In this document: piece by piece, positions 16,966 through 23,935 of the stretch
How the letters are laid out: each line of letters starts with the position of its first letter
Position numbering within the stretch: the first letter of the stretch is position 1
Virus record (IMG/VR): IMGVR_UViG_3300009593_003021
Location: 1 to 37,718 of that record
DNA length: 37,718 nt
Reading direction: 5' to 3' (one strand)
Origin: a virus
Program-made: the position numbers and the translations under genes
The notes under the pieces: model-generated
Seen by the model: the letters and a program-made list of their open reading frames with translations, nothing else
The model's database searches: none
Told to the model about the DNA's origin: nothing

Positions 16966-17309
16966 TGAGACCTATATGTGTTAACATTGGTTGTAATCGT
17001 CTAGCTTGTAAAAGTGGTAAACACAAGTATAGACCAGTATGTTGGAAATGCCATCAAGCGTCATATGGTGCAAGACCGTTAGAAGAAGGTGTTAACTTTG
17101 CAAAAAAAGAATTTTGTGAAAACATTGATTCTAGATTAGGTTATAAATGTACTGCACATATACCCTATTCAGGTGCATTAGAACTGGACCATATAGATGG
17201 CAATCAAGTTAATAATGATTTAAATAATATACAAACATTATGCAAAGTATGTCATTCATACAAAAGTCATAAAAACGAAGATTATAAGAAAGGTAGACAT
17301 GAAGTTTAA
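16965..17309 (+). CDS. HNH endonuclease
   Basis: 114 residues, ATG 16965 overlapping the cupin stop. The HNH core is 'LELDHIDGNQVNNDLNNIQTLCKVCHSYKSH': DH, the central Asn and final His. Zinc-binding Cys pairs lie at the N-terminus (C-x4-C, C-x2-C in 'PVCWKCHQ') and C-terminus (C-x2-C). Such free-standing HNH proteins in T4-like phages are often homing endonucleases. Here it is tightly coupled to both neighbours with overlapping codons, which is unusual for a recent homing insertion. It could have been domesticated. Confidence 0.8.
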   Translation: MRPICVNIGCNRLACKSGKHKYRPVCWKCHQASYGARPLEEGVNFAKKEFCENIDSRLGYKCTAHIPYSGALELDHIDGNQVNNDLNNIQTLCKVCHSYKSHKNEDYKKGRHEV

Positions 17310-17619
17310 ATGTAAACATATTCTTTTAAGCCATAAAGATGCAGAGAACAGTTCACACGAACGACCTTTAGGCGAAGCAGTAAAATTTGCCGAAGAACTT
17401 ATTAAAAAATTAAAAAGGGGTGAAGTTAAGTTTGCAGATGCCGCGGCTCAAAATAGCTCATGTGCTAGTGGACCTAGACATGGCGGAGAACTTGGTTGGA
17501 ATGAAGAAGAAAAATTTCATCCAGACTTTGCAAATGCAGTTAAAGTAATTCCAATAGAACAAATTGGGCCTCCTATTATTTCACCATGGGGCGTACATAT
17601 TGTTTGGAGAACTGGGTAA
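17299..17619 (+). CDS. Parvulin-type peptidyl-prolyl isomerase
   Basis: 106 residues forming a lone parvulin domain: 'CKHILLSHKDAE' (first strand with conserved His), 'FADAAAQNSSCASGPRHGGELGW' (the S-x-C/D-x-S...GG-x-LGW block), and 'PPIISPWGVHIVWRTG' (the second conserved His). It catalyses cis-trans isomerisation of prolyl bonds. No signal peptide, so cytoplasmic. It overlaps the HNH gene by 11 bases. Together with GroES-like, DnaJ and ClpA it makes a phage protein-folding set. Confidence 0.88.
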   Translation: MKFKCKHILLSHKDAENSSHERPLGEAVKFAEELIKKLKRGEVKFADAAAQNSSCASGPRHGGELGWNEEEKFHPDFANAVKVIPIEQIGPPIISPWGVHIVWRTG

Positions 17620-17629
17620 GGAAAAATAA

Positions 17630-18163
17630 ATGATAGATTATGAATATTACGACTGGAATACTTTAATTACTGAACAAGACCGATCAAAAATGTGTAGTGA
17701 TATTAACACTGGTATTAGAGCAGGTAAGTTTTGGCATAACAGTCCTAAGTACCAAACTAATTGGAATGTATTTACAGATTTTACTGATCTCAAAATGAGT
17801 TTTATATGGTCATGCTTTAGATATTTAGGGCGTGAAGTACAAATTAAACAAATTCAAAGTTGGGCTTTTCAAACTTCTTTAAAAAATGCAGAAGATAGAG
17901 ATCAACTTTGGCATCATCATAATCATAACCCGCAGACTACAACAGTAAGCGGAGTTTATTACATGCACTTACCAGAAGATGTAAAAGACTTAGAGAAAGC
18001 AGGTACTGAACTAGCTCCTGCAAAGCCAGAAGGAGAAGGAAACTTTTTTGTTCCTTGGAAAACTGGAAACTGGATGATTTATCCGGGTAAAGTTTGGCAT
18101 CGTCCTGGTATAGTGCAATCAGAAAAAGATAGGTACATTGTTGCCGCAGATATGGAGTTTTAA
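17630..18163 (+). CDS. 2OG-Fe(II) oxygenase-like protein
   Basis: 177 residues. 'LWHHHNHNPQTTTVSGVYYM' fits the H-x-H...SGVYY block of the 2OG-FeII_Oxy_5 type family. 'GNWMIYPGKVWHRPG' with later 'KDRYIVAADMEF' supplies the distal His and the Arg for 2-oxoglutarate. These enzymes hydroxylate proteins or small molecules using Fe(II), O2 and 2-oxoglutarate. The proximal ligand pair is not the simple H-x-D, so activity is probable, not certain. It ends directly before thyX. Confidence 0.72.
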   Translation: MIDYEYYDWNTLITEQDRSKMCSDINTGIRAGKFWHNSPKYQTNWNVFTDFTDLKMSFIWSCFRYLGREVQIKQIQSWAFQTSLKNAEDRDQLWHHHNHNPQTTTVSGVYYMHLPEDVKDLEKAGTELAPAKPEGEGNFFVPWKTGNWMIYPGKVWHRPGIVQSEKDRYIVAADMEF

Positions 18164-18853
18164 ATGAACGTAAAATTAATCAGTTATTCGCAACCAGCGG
18201 ATACTTTTATTAACTATGGAACAAAAGATTTTAGTGCTGACTTAGAAGCTTTAGTTGCTTTTTGTGCTAGGGTATCTAATCCAGCTAATCAAATGAATAA
18301 AGAAACAAGTGCAAAACTTATAAAATACTTAATTAAAAATGCACACTGGTCACCATTAGAAATGGTTAATGCTTGTTTAGAAATTGAAACTACACGAGAC
18401 ATTGCACATCAGATTGTAAGACATAGAAGTTTTAGTTTCCAAGAGTTTAGTCAACGTTATGCAAACCCAGAAGAAATGGGTGATATGTTTACACATCGTG
18501 AAGCTCGTATGCAGGATAAAAAGAATAGACAAAATAGTGTTGACTTAGATCCTGAAAATAAAGAAGATACTAGACTTGCAATGATATGGGGTAGTCAGCA
18601 AAATCAAGTTATTGACGCCGCACGTAGAGCTTACAAATGGGCTATAGATAATGGTATCGCAAAAGAACAGGCTCGTGTTGTCTTGCCTGAAGGGTTAACA
18701 AAGACAAGACTATATATGAACGGAACTCTACGAAGTTGGATACATTATATCGAACTCCGCGGGGCTAACGGCACACAAAAGGAACACATGGAAATTGCTC
18801 ATGCCTGTGCGAAAGTAATCTCCGAAATCTTTCCTTTAGCTAAAGAGCTTTAG
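18164..18853 (+). CDS. thyX: Flavin-dependent thymidylate synthase ThyX
   Basis: 229 residues. The ThyX signature RHRSFSFQEFSQRY is at residues 86-99 (RHRxxSxxxxSxRY). 'NAHWSPLEM' near 59 and 'LPEGLTKTRLYMNGTLRSWIHY' (Arg residues binding dUMP) complete the family pattern. It makes dTMP from dUMP using methylene-tetrahydrofolate, FAD and NADPH. ATG follows the upstream stop directly. It is convergent with phoH, the stops overlapping by four bases. Common in marine T4-like phages, where it supports AT-rich DNA synthesis. Confidence 0.95.
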   Translation: MNVKLISYSQPADTFINYGTKDFSADLEALVAFCARVSNPANQMNKETSAKLIKYLIKNAHWSPLEMVNACLEIETTRDIAHQIVRHRSFSFQEFSQRYANPEEMGDMFTHREARMQDKKNRQNSVDLDPENKEDTRLAMIWGSQQNQVIDAARRAYKWAIDNGIAKEQARVVLPEGLTKTRLYMNGTLRSWIHYIELRGANGTQKEHMEIAHACAKVISEIFPLAKEL

Positions 18854-18857
18854 CTCT
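18838..18857. terminator. Stem-loop at the thyX/phoH convergence
   Basis: Two mutually exclusive inverted repeats lie on the overlapping stops: AGCTAAAG/CTTTAGCT (18838-18845 and 18848-18855) and AGAGCT/AGCTCT (18844-18849 and 18852-18857), each with a 2-base gap. It could act as a bidirectional terminator between converging units. No T-run follows, so this is tentative. Confidence 0.3.
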
Positions 18858-19572
18858 CGCCGTATACTTCTAACACTTCTTTAACAGCTTCATGCCTTTC
18901 AATGTCAGCGTGACCAAACTTAACTGATGCTAATCTACTAGTGTTTGGACGAAGTTTTAACTGATTAATAAAGTCAATTAAGCCATTATCAGAGATTCTA
19001 TCAGCTTGATTTAAATCACCTGTAACAGCCATTTTAGATCCTTGACCTAATCTAGTTAACAACATTTTCATCTGACTTGCTGTAGAATTTTGCATTTCGT
19101 CAGCAATAATAAATGCACGTTTGAACGTACGACCACGCATATATGCTAGTGGTGCTATTTCTATAACACCTTCATCTATCATACCTGTTATTTCACGTGA
19201 CGTAAAGTATTCTCTAAGCACATCAAATACAGGCCTGGTCCACGGAGCCATTTTTTGTTCTAAAGATCCCGGTAAAAATCCTAGATCTTCGTCTACAGAA
19301 ACAGCTGGTCTAGTTACAATAATCTTGTCAACAACACCTTCTTTGAAGAGTTTAACAGCAGTTAGAACCGCAATGAGGGTTTTTCCTGTACCCGCCGGAC
19401 CAATTCCAAAGACTACGTCTTTTCTCGTGTCCGCCAAAGTAAGCAAGTAAGTTTCTTGGGCTCTATTACGTGGGTAAATTTTTACTGTTTGTTTCTTTTC
19501 TGGAAGATAGTTATTAAGTTGTACAACATTACTGTGAAAGTTTTTACTCTTGCGAGCTCGTCTTGCACTCAT
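18850..19572 (-). CDS. phoH: PhoH-like ATPase
   Basis: 240 residues on the minus strand. Walker A GPAGTGKT at residues 58-65, preceded by 'TRKDVVFGIGP'. Walker B region 'RAFIIADEMQNSTASQMKMLLTRLG' and 'SKMAVTGDLNQAD' (sensor I) are all PhoH family features. The first 30 residues are basic. PhoH proteins are P-loop ATPases, probably RNA-related; in marine phages they are a common marker gene with unsettled function. Strong ribosome site AAAGGAGG lies before ATG 19572. It is one of only two minus-strand genes here, with its own late-type promoter (19621-19628). Confidence 0.93.
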   Translation of the reverse strand: MSARRARKSKNFHSNVVQLNNYLPEKKQTVKIYPRNRAQETYLLTLADTRKDVVFGIGPAGTGKTLIAVLTAVKLFKEGVVDKIIVTRPAVSVDEDLGFLPGSLEQKMAPWTRPVFDVLREYFTSREITGMIDEGVIEIAPLAYMRGRTFKRAFIIADEMQNSTASQMKMLLTRLGQGSKMAVTGDLNQADRISDNGLIDFINQLKLRPNTSRLASVKFGHADIERHEAVKEVLEVYGES

Positions 19573-19599
19573 GAAGTGTCCTCCTTTTGAACTTCGTTT

Positions 19600-19615
19600 G
19601 TAGCAACTTTGCTAC
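19600..19615 (-). promoter_or_regulatory. Hairpin at the 5' end of the phoH leader
   Basis: GTAGCAA (19600-19606) and TTGCTAC (19609-19615) are exact inverted arms. On the minus strand they would fold at, or within a few bases of, the predicted start of the late phoH transcript and 13 bases before the ribosome site. It may protect the 5' end or tune translation. Confidence 0.4.
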
Positions 19616-19620
19616 ATAAA

Positions 19621-19628
19621 TATTTATA
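19621..19628 (-). promoter_or_regulatory. Exact T4 late promoter TATAAATA for phoH
   Basis: Read on the minus strand this is TATAAATA, the exact T4 late consensus and the only full match I noted in a gap. It lies about 49 bases upstream of the phoH ATG. The surrounding CATAAATATTTAT is palindromic, so a weaker motif also faces the plus strand. Confidence 0.6.
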
Positions 19629-19653
19629 ATGGTAAGCCTAGAAGAAATACACA

Positions 19654-19682
19654 TAGACAATTATCTGATAAATAACTATATA
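19654..19682 (+). promoter_or_regulatory. Possible sigma-70 promoter, divergent from phoH
   Basis: TAGACA at 19654-19659, a 17-bp spacer, and TATATA at 19677-19682, before ATG 19696. Each hexamer is one or two bases off consensus. It overlaps the late motif at 19667-19674, so it may not be used. Confidence 0.35.
19667..19674 (+). promoter_or_regulatory. T4-type late promoter motif (GATAAATA)
   Basis: GATAAATA 21 bases before ATG 19696, with an AAGGTAGAG ribosome site between. It would start late transcription of the two unknown genes and the lysis cassette. Confidence 0.6.
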
Positions 19683-19695
19683 AGGTAGAGTTTAT

Positions 19696-20253
19696 ATGAA
19701 AGACGTTTTAGATATTATAAAAAACATACAAACAGTATATGAAAGCGACATGGCTTTTACTGTATTAAAAGACTTTGAGCGAGTTTTAGACGATTTAGAC
19801 GTATATGTGTACGAAAATTGGGCTGATGGAGAACTAGTTTCAGGACCTAATATATCAAGACATTGGGTTACTTGTGCTTTTATGTGGGAAAAGGATAACA
19901 TGCCTGATCCTAGTGGTGGTAAAAGACTGTTAGATTATGACTGTAAAGTTACCTATAAAAAAGACAAAATAATTAAACCACGAAAAATAAGAAAACCAGA
20001 CGATATACGCCCAGGAACTAAAAAAGGCAAATTAGATACATCAGATATATGGGTAGTAGAAATTATGATGCCTAAAAAATTAATTGCAGACATTTACGGT
20101 GGATATAAAGCTATGAACGATTATACTGTAGAGCCAGCAACACAACCAGATATTCCAGCTGAAACACAAACAGCTGAAACAGGTGCAGAAGCTTCCGCTG
20201 ACTCTGTCGATCCTACAGCAGGCGCAGTTGCTCCAGAACAGGAGTTAGTATAA
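19696..20253 (+). CDS. Conserved phage protein of unknown function
   Basis: 185 residues with ribosome site AAGGTAGAG. The folded part is about residues 1-140: 'DMAFTVLKDFERVLDDLDVYVY', 'HWVTCAFMWEKDNMPDP', 'LDYDCKVTYKKDKII', and 'SDIWVVEIMMPKKLIADIYG'. The last ~40 residues are Ala/Thr/Glu/Pro-rich and probably disordered. I do not recognise the family. It is coupled to the next gene by TAATG and heads a late-type unit that leads into the lysis cassette, so a virion or lysis-time role is possible. Confidence 0.7.
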   Translation: MKDVLDIIKNIQTVYESDMAFTVLKDFERVLDDLDVYVYENWADGELVSGPNISRHWVTCAFMWEKDNMPDPSGGKRLLDYDCKVTYKKDKIIKPRKIRKPDDIRPGTKKGKLDTSDIWVVEIMMPKKLIADIYGGYKAMNDYTVEPATQPDIPAETQTAETGAEASADSVDPTAGAVAPEQELV

Positions 20254-20954
20254 TGGGCCTATTAAAAGATGATTTACAATTTTTAGTTGATAATATTATT
20301 GAAATAGATTCTTACAAATCTAAAATGGGTGAAGATGCAGATGTTGTTACATTAGCATTTTCAGTAACAGGACACGAACCAGCAAAAGACTTAGAAAATT
20401 TTGTTGAAAAAGGATATCCATTTGTCCTTGACGCTGACGTAAGCTCAGGTGAACAACCTGACGGAACTTACAAAGTGTTTATTGAAATGGAAAGAAACAA
20501 AGAAGTTACTTCACAAATACTAGAAATAGCAGACGGAGTAACAAAACTTGCAAGTGTAGAAAAGTTAAGATTTAGATATCATAAGAATTTTAAAAGTAGA
20601 GATTTAGACGAAGGAAATTTAAACGAAACTATTCCTTTTGATGCTGATAGCTACAACGCAAGAATAAAAGAAGTTCATTTAGAGAACTATAAAAACTTTT
20701 TTACAAATAGCTATGCAGAGAATATCGAATTACGTGAAGATGTACTAACCGTAAAGAATACTTACCAACAACCAGTTAAATTTAAAGTAATTGATTTTGG
20801 TAGAGAAATTGATATTAAAGAAAGTATCAATATGGAGGACATGGCTGAAGTTATTTGGCTTACCAAGTACTTAGGTGATTATAATATTAACAAGTATGGT
20901 GAGAATTTAGTTTTAGAAAATAAAGGATATGTCCTAAAGTTACAAAGGATATAA
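20253..20954 (+). CDS. Conserved phage protein of unknown function
   Basis: 233 residues, ATG overlapping the upstream stop. The N-terminal half has an alpha/beta look ('ADVVTLAFSVTGHEPAKDLE', 'FVLDADVSSG'). The middle contains 'EKLRFRYHKNFKSRDLDEGN' and 'IKEVHLENYKNFFTNSY'. The C-terminal third has 'VKFKVIDFGREIDIKESIN', ending 'LVLENKGYVLKLQRI'. Acidic overall. No signal peptide or membrane segment. Probably works with the protein encoded just upstream; function not recognised. Confidence 0.7.
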   Translation: MGLLKDDLQFLVDNIIEIDSYKSKMGEDADVVTLAFSVTGHEPAKDLENFVEKGYPFVLDADVSSGEQPDGTYKVFIEMERNKEVTSQILEIADGVTKLASVEKLRFRYHKNFKSRDLDEGNLNETIPFDADSYNARIKEVHLENYKNFFTNSYAENIELREDVLTVKNTYQQPVKFKVIDFGREIDIKESINMEDMAEVIWLTKYLGDYNINKYGENLVLENKGYVLKLQRI

Positions 20955-20955
20955 A

Positions 20956-21804
20956 ATGGCAAAAGAACATTTCAAATTTGATTTTGACGAGTGGATGGCT
21001 GAAGAGCTTATCCATAGAGACGACTGGAAAGATTGGTACGAAGCAATGTGCGAAATCTTACCGTTGTGGGGAGTAGATACTGTAGAACGTGTTGCAGGAT
21101 TTATTGCACAATGTGGACACGAGTCCGGCGGCTTTAGAGTACTAAGCGAAAACTTAAACTATAGCGCCAAAGCATTGAATACTATATTTCCAAAATATTT
21201 TAGGAGAGCTGGAAGAGATGCAAACGAATATCATAGACAACCTGAAAAAATCGCAAACGTTATTTACGCTTCACGTATGGACAACGGTGATACTGCTAGT
21301 GGCGACGGCTGGAAGTTTCGCGGTGGTGGCATACTTCAGTTAACAGGTAGATACAACTACACAGAATTTGCAAAAGCAGTAGAAATGTCGCCAGAAGAAG
21401 CAGTTGACTATGTACGCACAAAAAAGGGTGCGTTAGACTCAGCATGTTGGTTCTGGGATACAAATAACATTAACAAATATTGTGACAACCAAGATATTGT
21501 TGGAATGACAAAACGTATTAATGGTGGCACAATTGGTCTTGAAGATCGTAAGAAACATTACGTACATGCATTAGATGTATTTGGTGGAGATTTTGAAGAG
21601 CCAGAAACAGATTATAATCAAACTATTCGACAAGGTTCAAGAGGTCCTTTAGTCGCAGAAGTACAAGAGAAACTAAACATTAGTCCAGCAGATGGTATCT
21701 TTGGTCCTGGTACTGCTAGAATTGTAAAAGAATGGCAGTCATCAAACGGCTTGGTAGCAGATGGAATTGTTGGCCCAAAAACTTTGGGAAAGTTACTCGG
21801 ATAG
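20956..21804 (+). CDS. Endolysin: GH19 muramidase/chitinase domain plus PG-binding domain
   Basis: 282 residues. The GH19-type catalytic region spans about 1-200: 'AGFIAQCGHESGGFRVLSEN' (general acid E56, second Glu 65 in ENLNYS), 'YASRMDNGDTASGDGWKFRG' and 'GGILQLTGRYNYTEFA'. Residues ~213-282 form a PG_binding_1 repeat ('RQGSRGPLVAEVQEKL', 'DGIFGPGTARIVKEWQ', 'ADGIVGPKTLGKLL'). It cleaves cell-wall peptidoglycan at lysis. No signal sequence, so it needs a holin. It is followed at once by spanin-like genes and a holin-like gene, making a lysis cassette. Confidence 0.92.
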   Translation: MAKEHFKFDFDEWMAEELIHRDDWKDWYEAMCEILPLWGVDTVERVAGFIAQCGHESGGFRVLSENLNYSAKALNTIFPKYFRRAGRDANEYHRQPEKIANVIYASRMDNGDTASGDGWKFRGGGILQLTGRYNYTEFAKAVEMSPEEAVDYVRTKKGALDSACWFWDTNNINKYCDNQDIVGMTKRINGGTIGLEDRKKHYVHALDVFGGDFEEPETDYNQTIRQGSRGPLVAEVQEKLNISPADGIFGPGTARIVKEWQSSNGLVADGIVGPKTLGKLLG

Positions 21805-21809
21805 GCGGT

Positions 21810-22304
21810 ATGGGTATTCTCAGTGGAATTAAGTTGCTCCTAGTGTTGGGGCTTCTTTCAGGAATTGGAGCAGGGTACGTTCACGTTAAATCACTTAAAG
21901 CAGATTTAGCTACTTCAGAAGCAAACAACATGAAGTTAGAACAAAGTGTTGAAGATCAAAAAGCTGTTATTACACAACAAAAGAACGACTTTGCAAATAT
22001 ACTTGAAGCCAATAAAAATCTACAAGCATTAAACAATACATTAAAAAAAGAATACCAAGACCTAGACACTAGATTTAATAAAATTAATTCAAGTGGTAAA
22101 AAGCGAGATATAGGCAATCTTGCAGTAAGTAAACCCGGATTAATTGAAAAGATAATTAATAAAGCAGGAGACAATGCTATTCGTTGTGTCGAAATAGCTA
22201 TGGGATCTCCATTAACAGAGAAAGAGAAAAATGCAACAAAGAAGTCTCAGATCAACCCTGAGTGTCCTAGTATTGCTAATCCTAACTACGTTCCTTATCA
22301 GTAG
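21810..22304 (+). CDS. i-spanin-like (Rz-type) membrane protein
   Basis: 164 residues from ATG 21810. An earlier in-frame start would lie inside the endolysin gene. One N-terminal membrane segment (about residues 5-24, 'GIKLLLVLGLLSGIGAGYVH') is followed by a long coiled coil (about 30-95: 'ADLATSEANNMKLEQSVEDQ...'). This is the type II membrane topology of inner-membrane spanins. The o-spanin-like gene begins inside its 3' end in another frame, as in lambda Rz/Rz1. With the lipoprotein partner it would fuse inner and outer membranes at lysis. Confidence 0.75.
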   Translation: MGILSGIKLLLVLGLLSGIGAGYVHVKSLKADLATSEANNMKLEQSVEDQKAVITQQKNDFANILEANKNLQALNNTLKKEYQDLDTRFNKINSSGKKRDIGNLAVSKPGLIEKIINKAGDNAIRCVEIAMGSPLTEKEKNATKKSQINPECPSIANPNYVPYQ

Positions 22305-22617
22305 TTGTAGTAGTGTAAAAAAGCTAGACATTCTTACAAAGGAAGTTGAACGAGTTCCATTGAACTTAGAGAAACCCACTCCTATAAAAATGGAAGAACT
22401 TAAATGGGTTATTATTACATCTGAGAATGCAGAAGAAGTTTTCAAAAAACTTCAAGATAGCGGTGCTGACCCTGTACTGTTTGGATTAACTGATGACGGG
22501 TACGAAACACTTTCAAAAAACTTTGCTCAAATCAGAGCATACATTATCAAACAAAATCAAATAATAGACGAATACCAAGACTACTACGAGCCAGGCGATA
22601 ACAAGACAAAAGAATGA
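22231..22617 (+). CDS. o-spanin-like (Rz1-type) lipoprotein, extended
   Basis: 128 residues, ATG 22231 nested in the i-spanin gene. Signal peptide 'SVLVLLILTTFLISSC' with lipobox LISSC and lipidated Cys26. Unlike lambda Rz1 (60 residues, Pro-rich), a ~100-residue soluble part follows: 'LKWVIITSENAEEVFKKLQD', 'LFGLTDDGYETLSKNFAQIRAYI', ending acidic. The nested position, lipobox and size of the overlap support an outer-membrane spanin. The extra domain could have another periplasmic role at lysis. Confidence 0.72.
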   Translation: MQQRSLRSTLSVLVLLILTTFLISSCSSVKKLDILTKEVERVPLNLEKPTPIKMEELKWVIITSENAEEVFKKLQDSGADPVLFGLTDDGYETLSKNFAQIRAYIIKQNQIIDEYQDYYEPGDNKTKE

Positions 22618-22775
22618 AAATTCTTCAAATCTTTGTTTTAATGCTATTTGTAGCAGGTTGTGCTGTAGATGTCGGTCCTTGTGAAGTTAAGCCTAATACC
22701 CCCGATGTTGGGGATTTTTCCTTAGAAGAACTTAAAAAATTGCCACCTGGTGGTGAAGTTAAATGTCCGTTCTAA
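22614..22775 (+). CDS. 53-residue lipoprotein
   Basis: ATG 22614 overlaps the stop of the o-spanin-like gene (ATGA); TAA 22773-22775. The start MKILQIFVLMLFVAGC has lipobox VAGC with Cys16. The mature part is only 38 residues with two further Cys residues (23 and 51), which could form a disulfide in the periplasm. It is the second lipoprotein of the cassette. It might be a true small o-spanin, with the 128-residue protein acting otherwise; sequence alone does not decide. Confidence 0.72.
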   Translation: MKILQIFVLMLFVAGCAVDVGPCEVKPNTPDVGDFSLEELKKLPPGGEVKCPF

Positions 22776-22781
22776 AAATCT

Positions 22782-22789
22782 GATAAATA
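22782..22789 (+). promoter_or_regulatory. T4-type late promoter motif, leaderless type
   Basis: GATAAATA ends only 6 bases before ATG 22796, and no ribosome site lies between. With T4-like spacing the transcript would start at or one base before the ATG. Confidence 0.6.
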
Positions 22790-22795
22790 CTACTG

Positions 22796-23080
22796 ATGGA
22801 AATAGTTTGGGATATGATAGATAGAATGGCAAGTGACCGTTTATGGATATATACGGCTATCGTCGGGTCGTTGTTTGGCCTGGCATTTTCTACATATTTT
22901 AAGGACACTAGAATAGGAATTTGGTGTTATTCGAAATTTGATCAAATTCTTGATTTCCTTGTAGAACGATGGGGGTTGACATGGTTTGAGCAACCCGCTG
23001 ATGCTTGGCGTAAGAAGTATCCGCATGTAACGAAAAAGATCGATGAACTGGAAAACAGAATTAAAAAACTGGAGAAATAA
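22796..23080 (+). CDS. Small membrane protein of the lysis cassette
   Basis: 94 residues. One membrane segment at about residues 16-34 ('LWIYTAIVGSLFGLAFSTYF'). A soluble part rich in aromatics follows ('IGIWCYSKFDQILDFLVERW') and a C-terminal coiled coil ('VTKKIDELENRIKKLEK'). No ribosome site; the ATG abuts a late promoter motif. It is directly followed by the MscS-like gene, and its coiled coil could pair with that protein's C-terminal coil. Family not recognised. Confidence 0.7.
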   Translation: MEIVWDMIDRMASDRLWIYTAIVGSLFGLAFSTYFKDTRIGIWCYSKFDQILDFLVERWGLTWFEQPADAWRKKYPHVTKKIDELENRIKKLEK

Positions 23081-23548
23081 ATGGATGCGTTTGATAAGTT
23101 GGGGCTGGACATGGCTACTATGCTTGTACCTTGGATTGCGATCCTTATCAGTATTTCTGCCGCTTTTTGGTTTAAAGACTTTGCCACTAACTTTATGCAA
23201 GGCCTAAAGTTTAGGTTTAATCCTGCATTTAATGAAGGCGATGAAGTGTTACTAGACGGAGAACAAGCCATTATTGTTAAAATAGGCTTGAGGGAAACTG
23301 TTTTTGGATGCTACGGAAATAGAGGCTATACATGGAGATATGTTGCTAATGAAAAAATTTCCGGCTTAAAACTTGAAAAAATTATTAATAAAGACTTACA
23401 CTTAGATTCAGATATCGAAAGAGGTCTAAGAATGCAAGAACTAATAGATAAAGCACAAGATTCTTATATAAGTAAGAACAGTGATAATATCGAAAGAAAC
23501 TCGCAAGAAATAGATCAATTAAAAAGAGGGAGTAAAAATAATGCCTAG
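23081..23548 (+). CDS. Mini-MscS-like membrane protein
   Basis: 155 residues. Membrane helix ~13-32 ('TMLVPWIAILISISAAFWF'), then an amphipathic stretch 'FKDFATNFMQGLKFRFNPAF'. Residues ~50-95 read 'FNEGDEVLLDGEQAIIVKIG', 'LRETVF', and 'YTWRYVANEKI'. This is the order found in MscS channels: TM3, then a beta domain (RPF-x-x-GD-x-V...G-x-V-x-x-I...T...G...x-PN-x-x-I). TM1 and TM2 of full MscS (~286 residues) are absent, unless the 94-residue protein upstream supplies a helix. The C-terminus is a coiled coil. It could gate ions or solutes at lysis; that is inference. Confidence 0.65.
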   Translation: MDAFDKLGLDMATMLVPWIAILISISAAFWFKDFATNFMQGLKFRFNPAFNEGDEVLLDGEQAIIVKIGLRETVFGCYGNRGYTWRYVANEKISGLKLEKIINKDLHLDSDIERGLRMQELIDKAQDSYISKNSDNIERNSQEIDQLKRGSKNNA

Positions 23549-23909
23549 AAAGAAGCCTGAAGAGTTAGATGCTTCGCCGGCGCCAGAACCAAAAGCAGAT
23601 GCTGAAGTTGCTGTGCCAGCAAGTAGTGAAGGTGTAACAAAAAAAGTTAAACTAGATTTAGAAGTAGATACTAGTGTAAAAGACTTAGGACCAAATCCTT
23701 ATGTAAAAGTAATACACTTAGCTAGAGCTATGGATGCTTGGAGAATTTTTCCAAGAATATTCATTACGACATATATTGTTTTATTATACAAATGTGTAAT
23801 TTGGTTTATGGCGTTACCAAATCCAACACTTGAACAATCTGGTTTGATATCAGTTGTTGTTGGTGCAGGTGCGGCATGGTTCGGCCTTTATACCAGCTCT
23901 CGTAAATAG
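23541..23909 (+). CDS. Putative holin-like protein with two membrane helices
   Basis: 122 residues. The first ~50 are Ala/Pro/Glu/Lys-rich and disordered. Two membrane segments follow: about 72-91 ('IFITTYIVLLYKCVIWFMAL') and 101-117 ('LISVVVGAGAAWFGLYTS'), ending in a short basic tail (SSRK). Class II holins have two helices and a charged tail, and the gene lies at the end of the endolysin/spanin block. No other holin candidate in the cassette fits better. It overlaps the MscS-like gene by 8 bases. Confidence 0.6.
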   Translation: MPRKKPEELDASPAPEPKADAEVAVPASSEGVTKKVKLDLEVDTSVKDLGPNPYVKVIHLARAMDAWRIFPRIFITTYIVLLYKCVIWFMALPNPTLEQSGLISVVVGAGAAWFGLYTSSRK

Positions 23910-23919
23910 TTACAAAAAT

Positions 23920-23926
23920 CTAAATA
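23920..23926 (+). promoter_or_regulatory. T4-type late promoter motif, near-leaderless type
   Basis: CTAAATA ends 9 bases before the dnaJ ATG at 23936, with no ribosome site between. A second TAAATA (23903-23908) overlaps the stop of the holin-like gene. Confidence 0.55.
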
Positions 23927-23935
23927 AGTAGTTGT

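Noticed and set aside
22696-22726. CCCCC...GGGGATTTTT resembling a terminator
   Set aside because: Stem of only about four pairs and located inside the 53-residue lipoprotein gene; more likely coding sequence.
22841-23271. Two overlapping minus-strand frames opposite the small membrane and MscS-like genes
   Set aside because: The plus-strand genes have clear membrane and fold features; the antisense frames have none.
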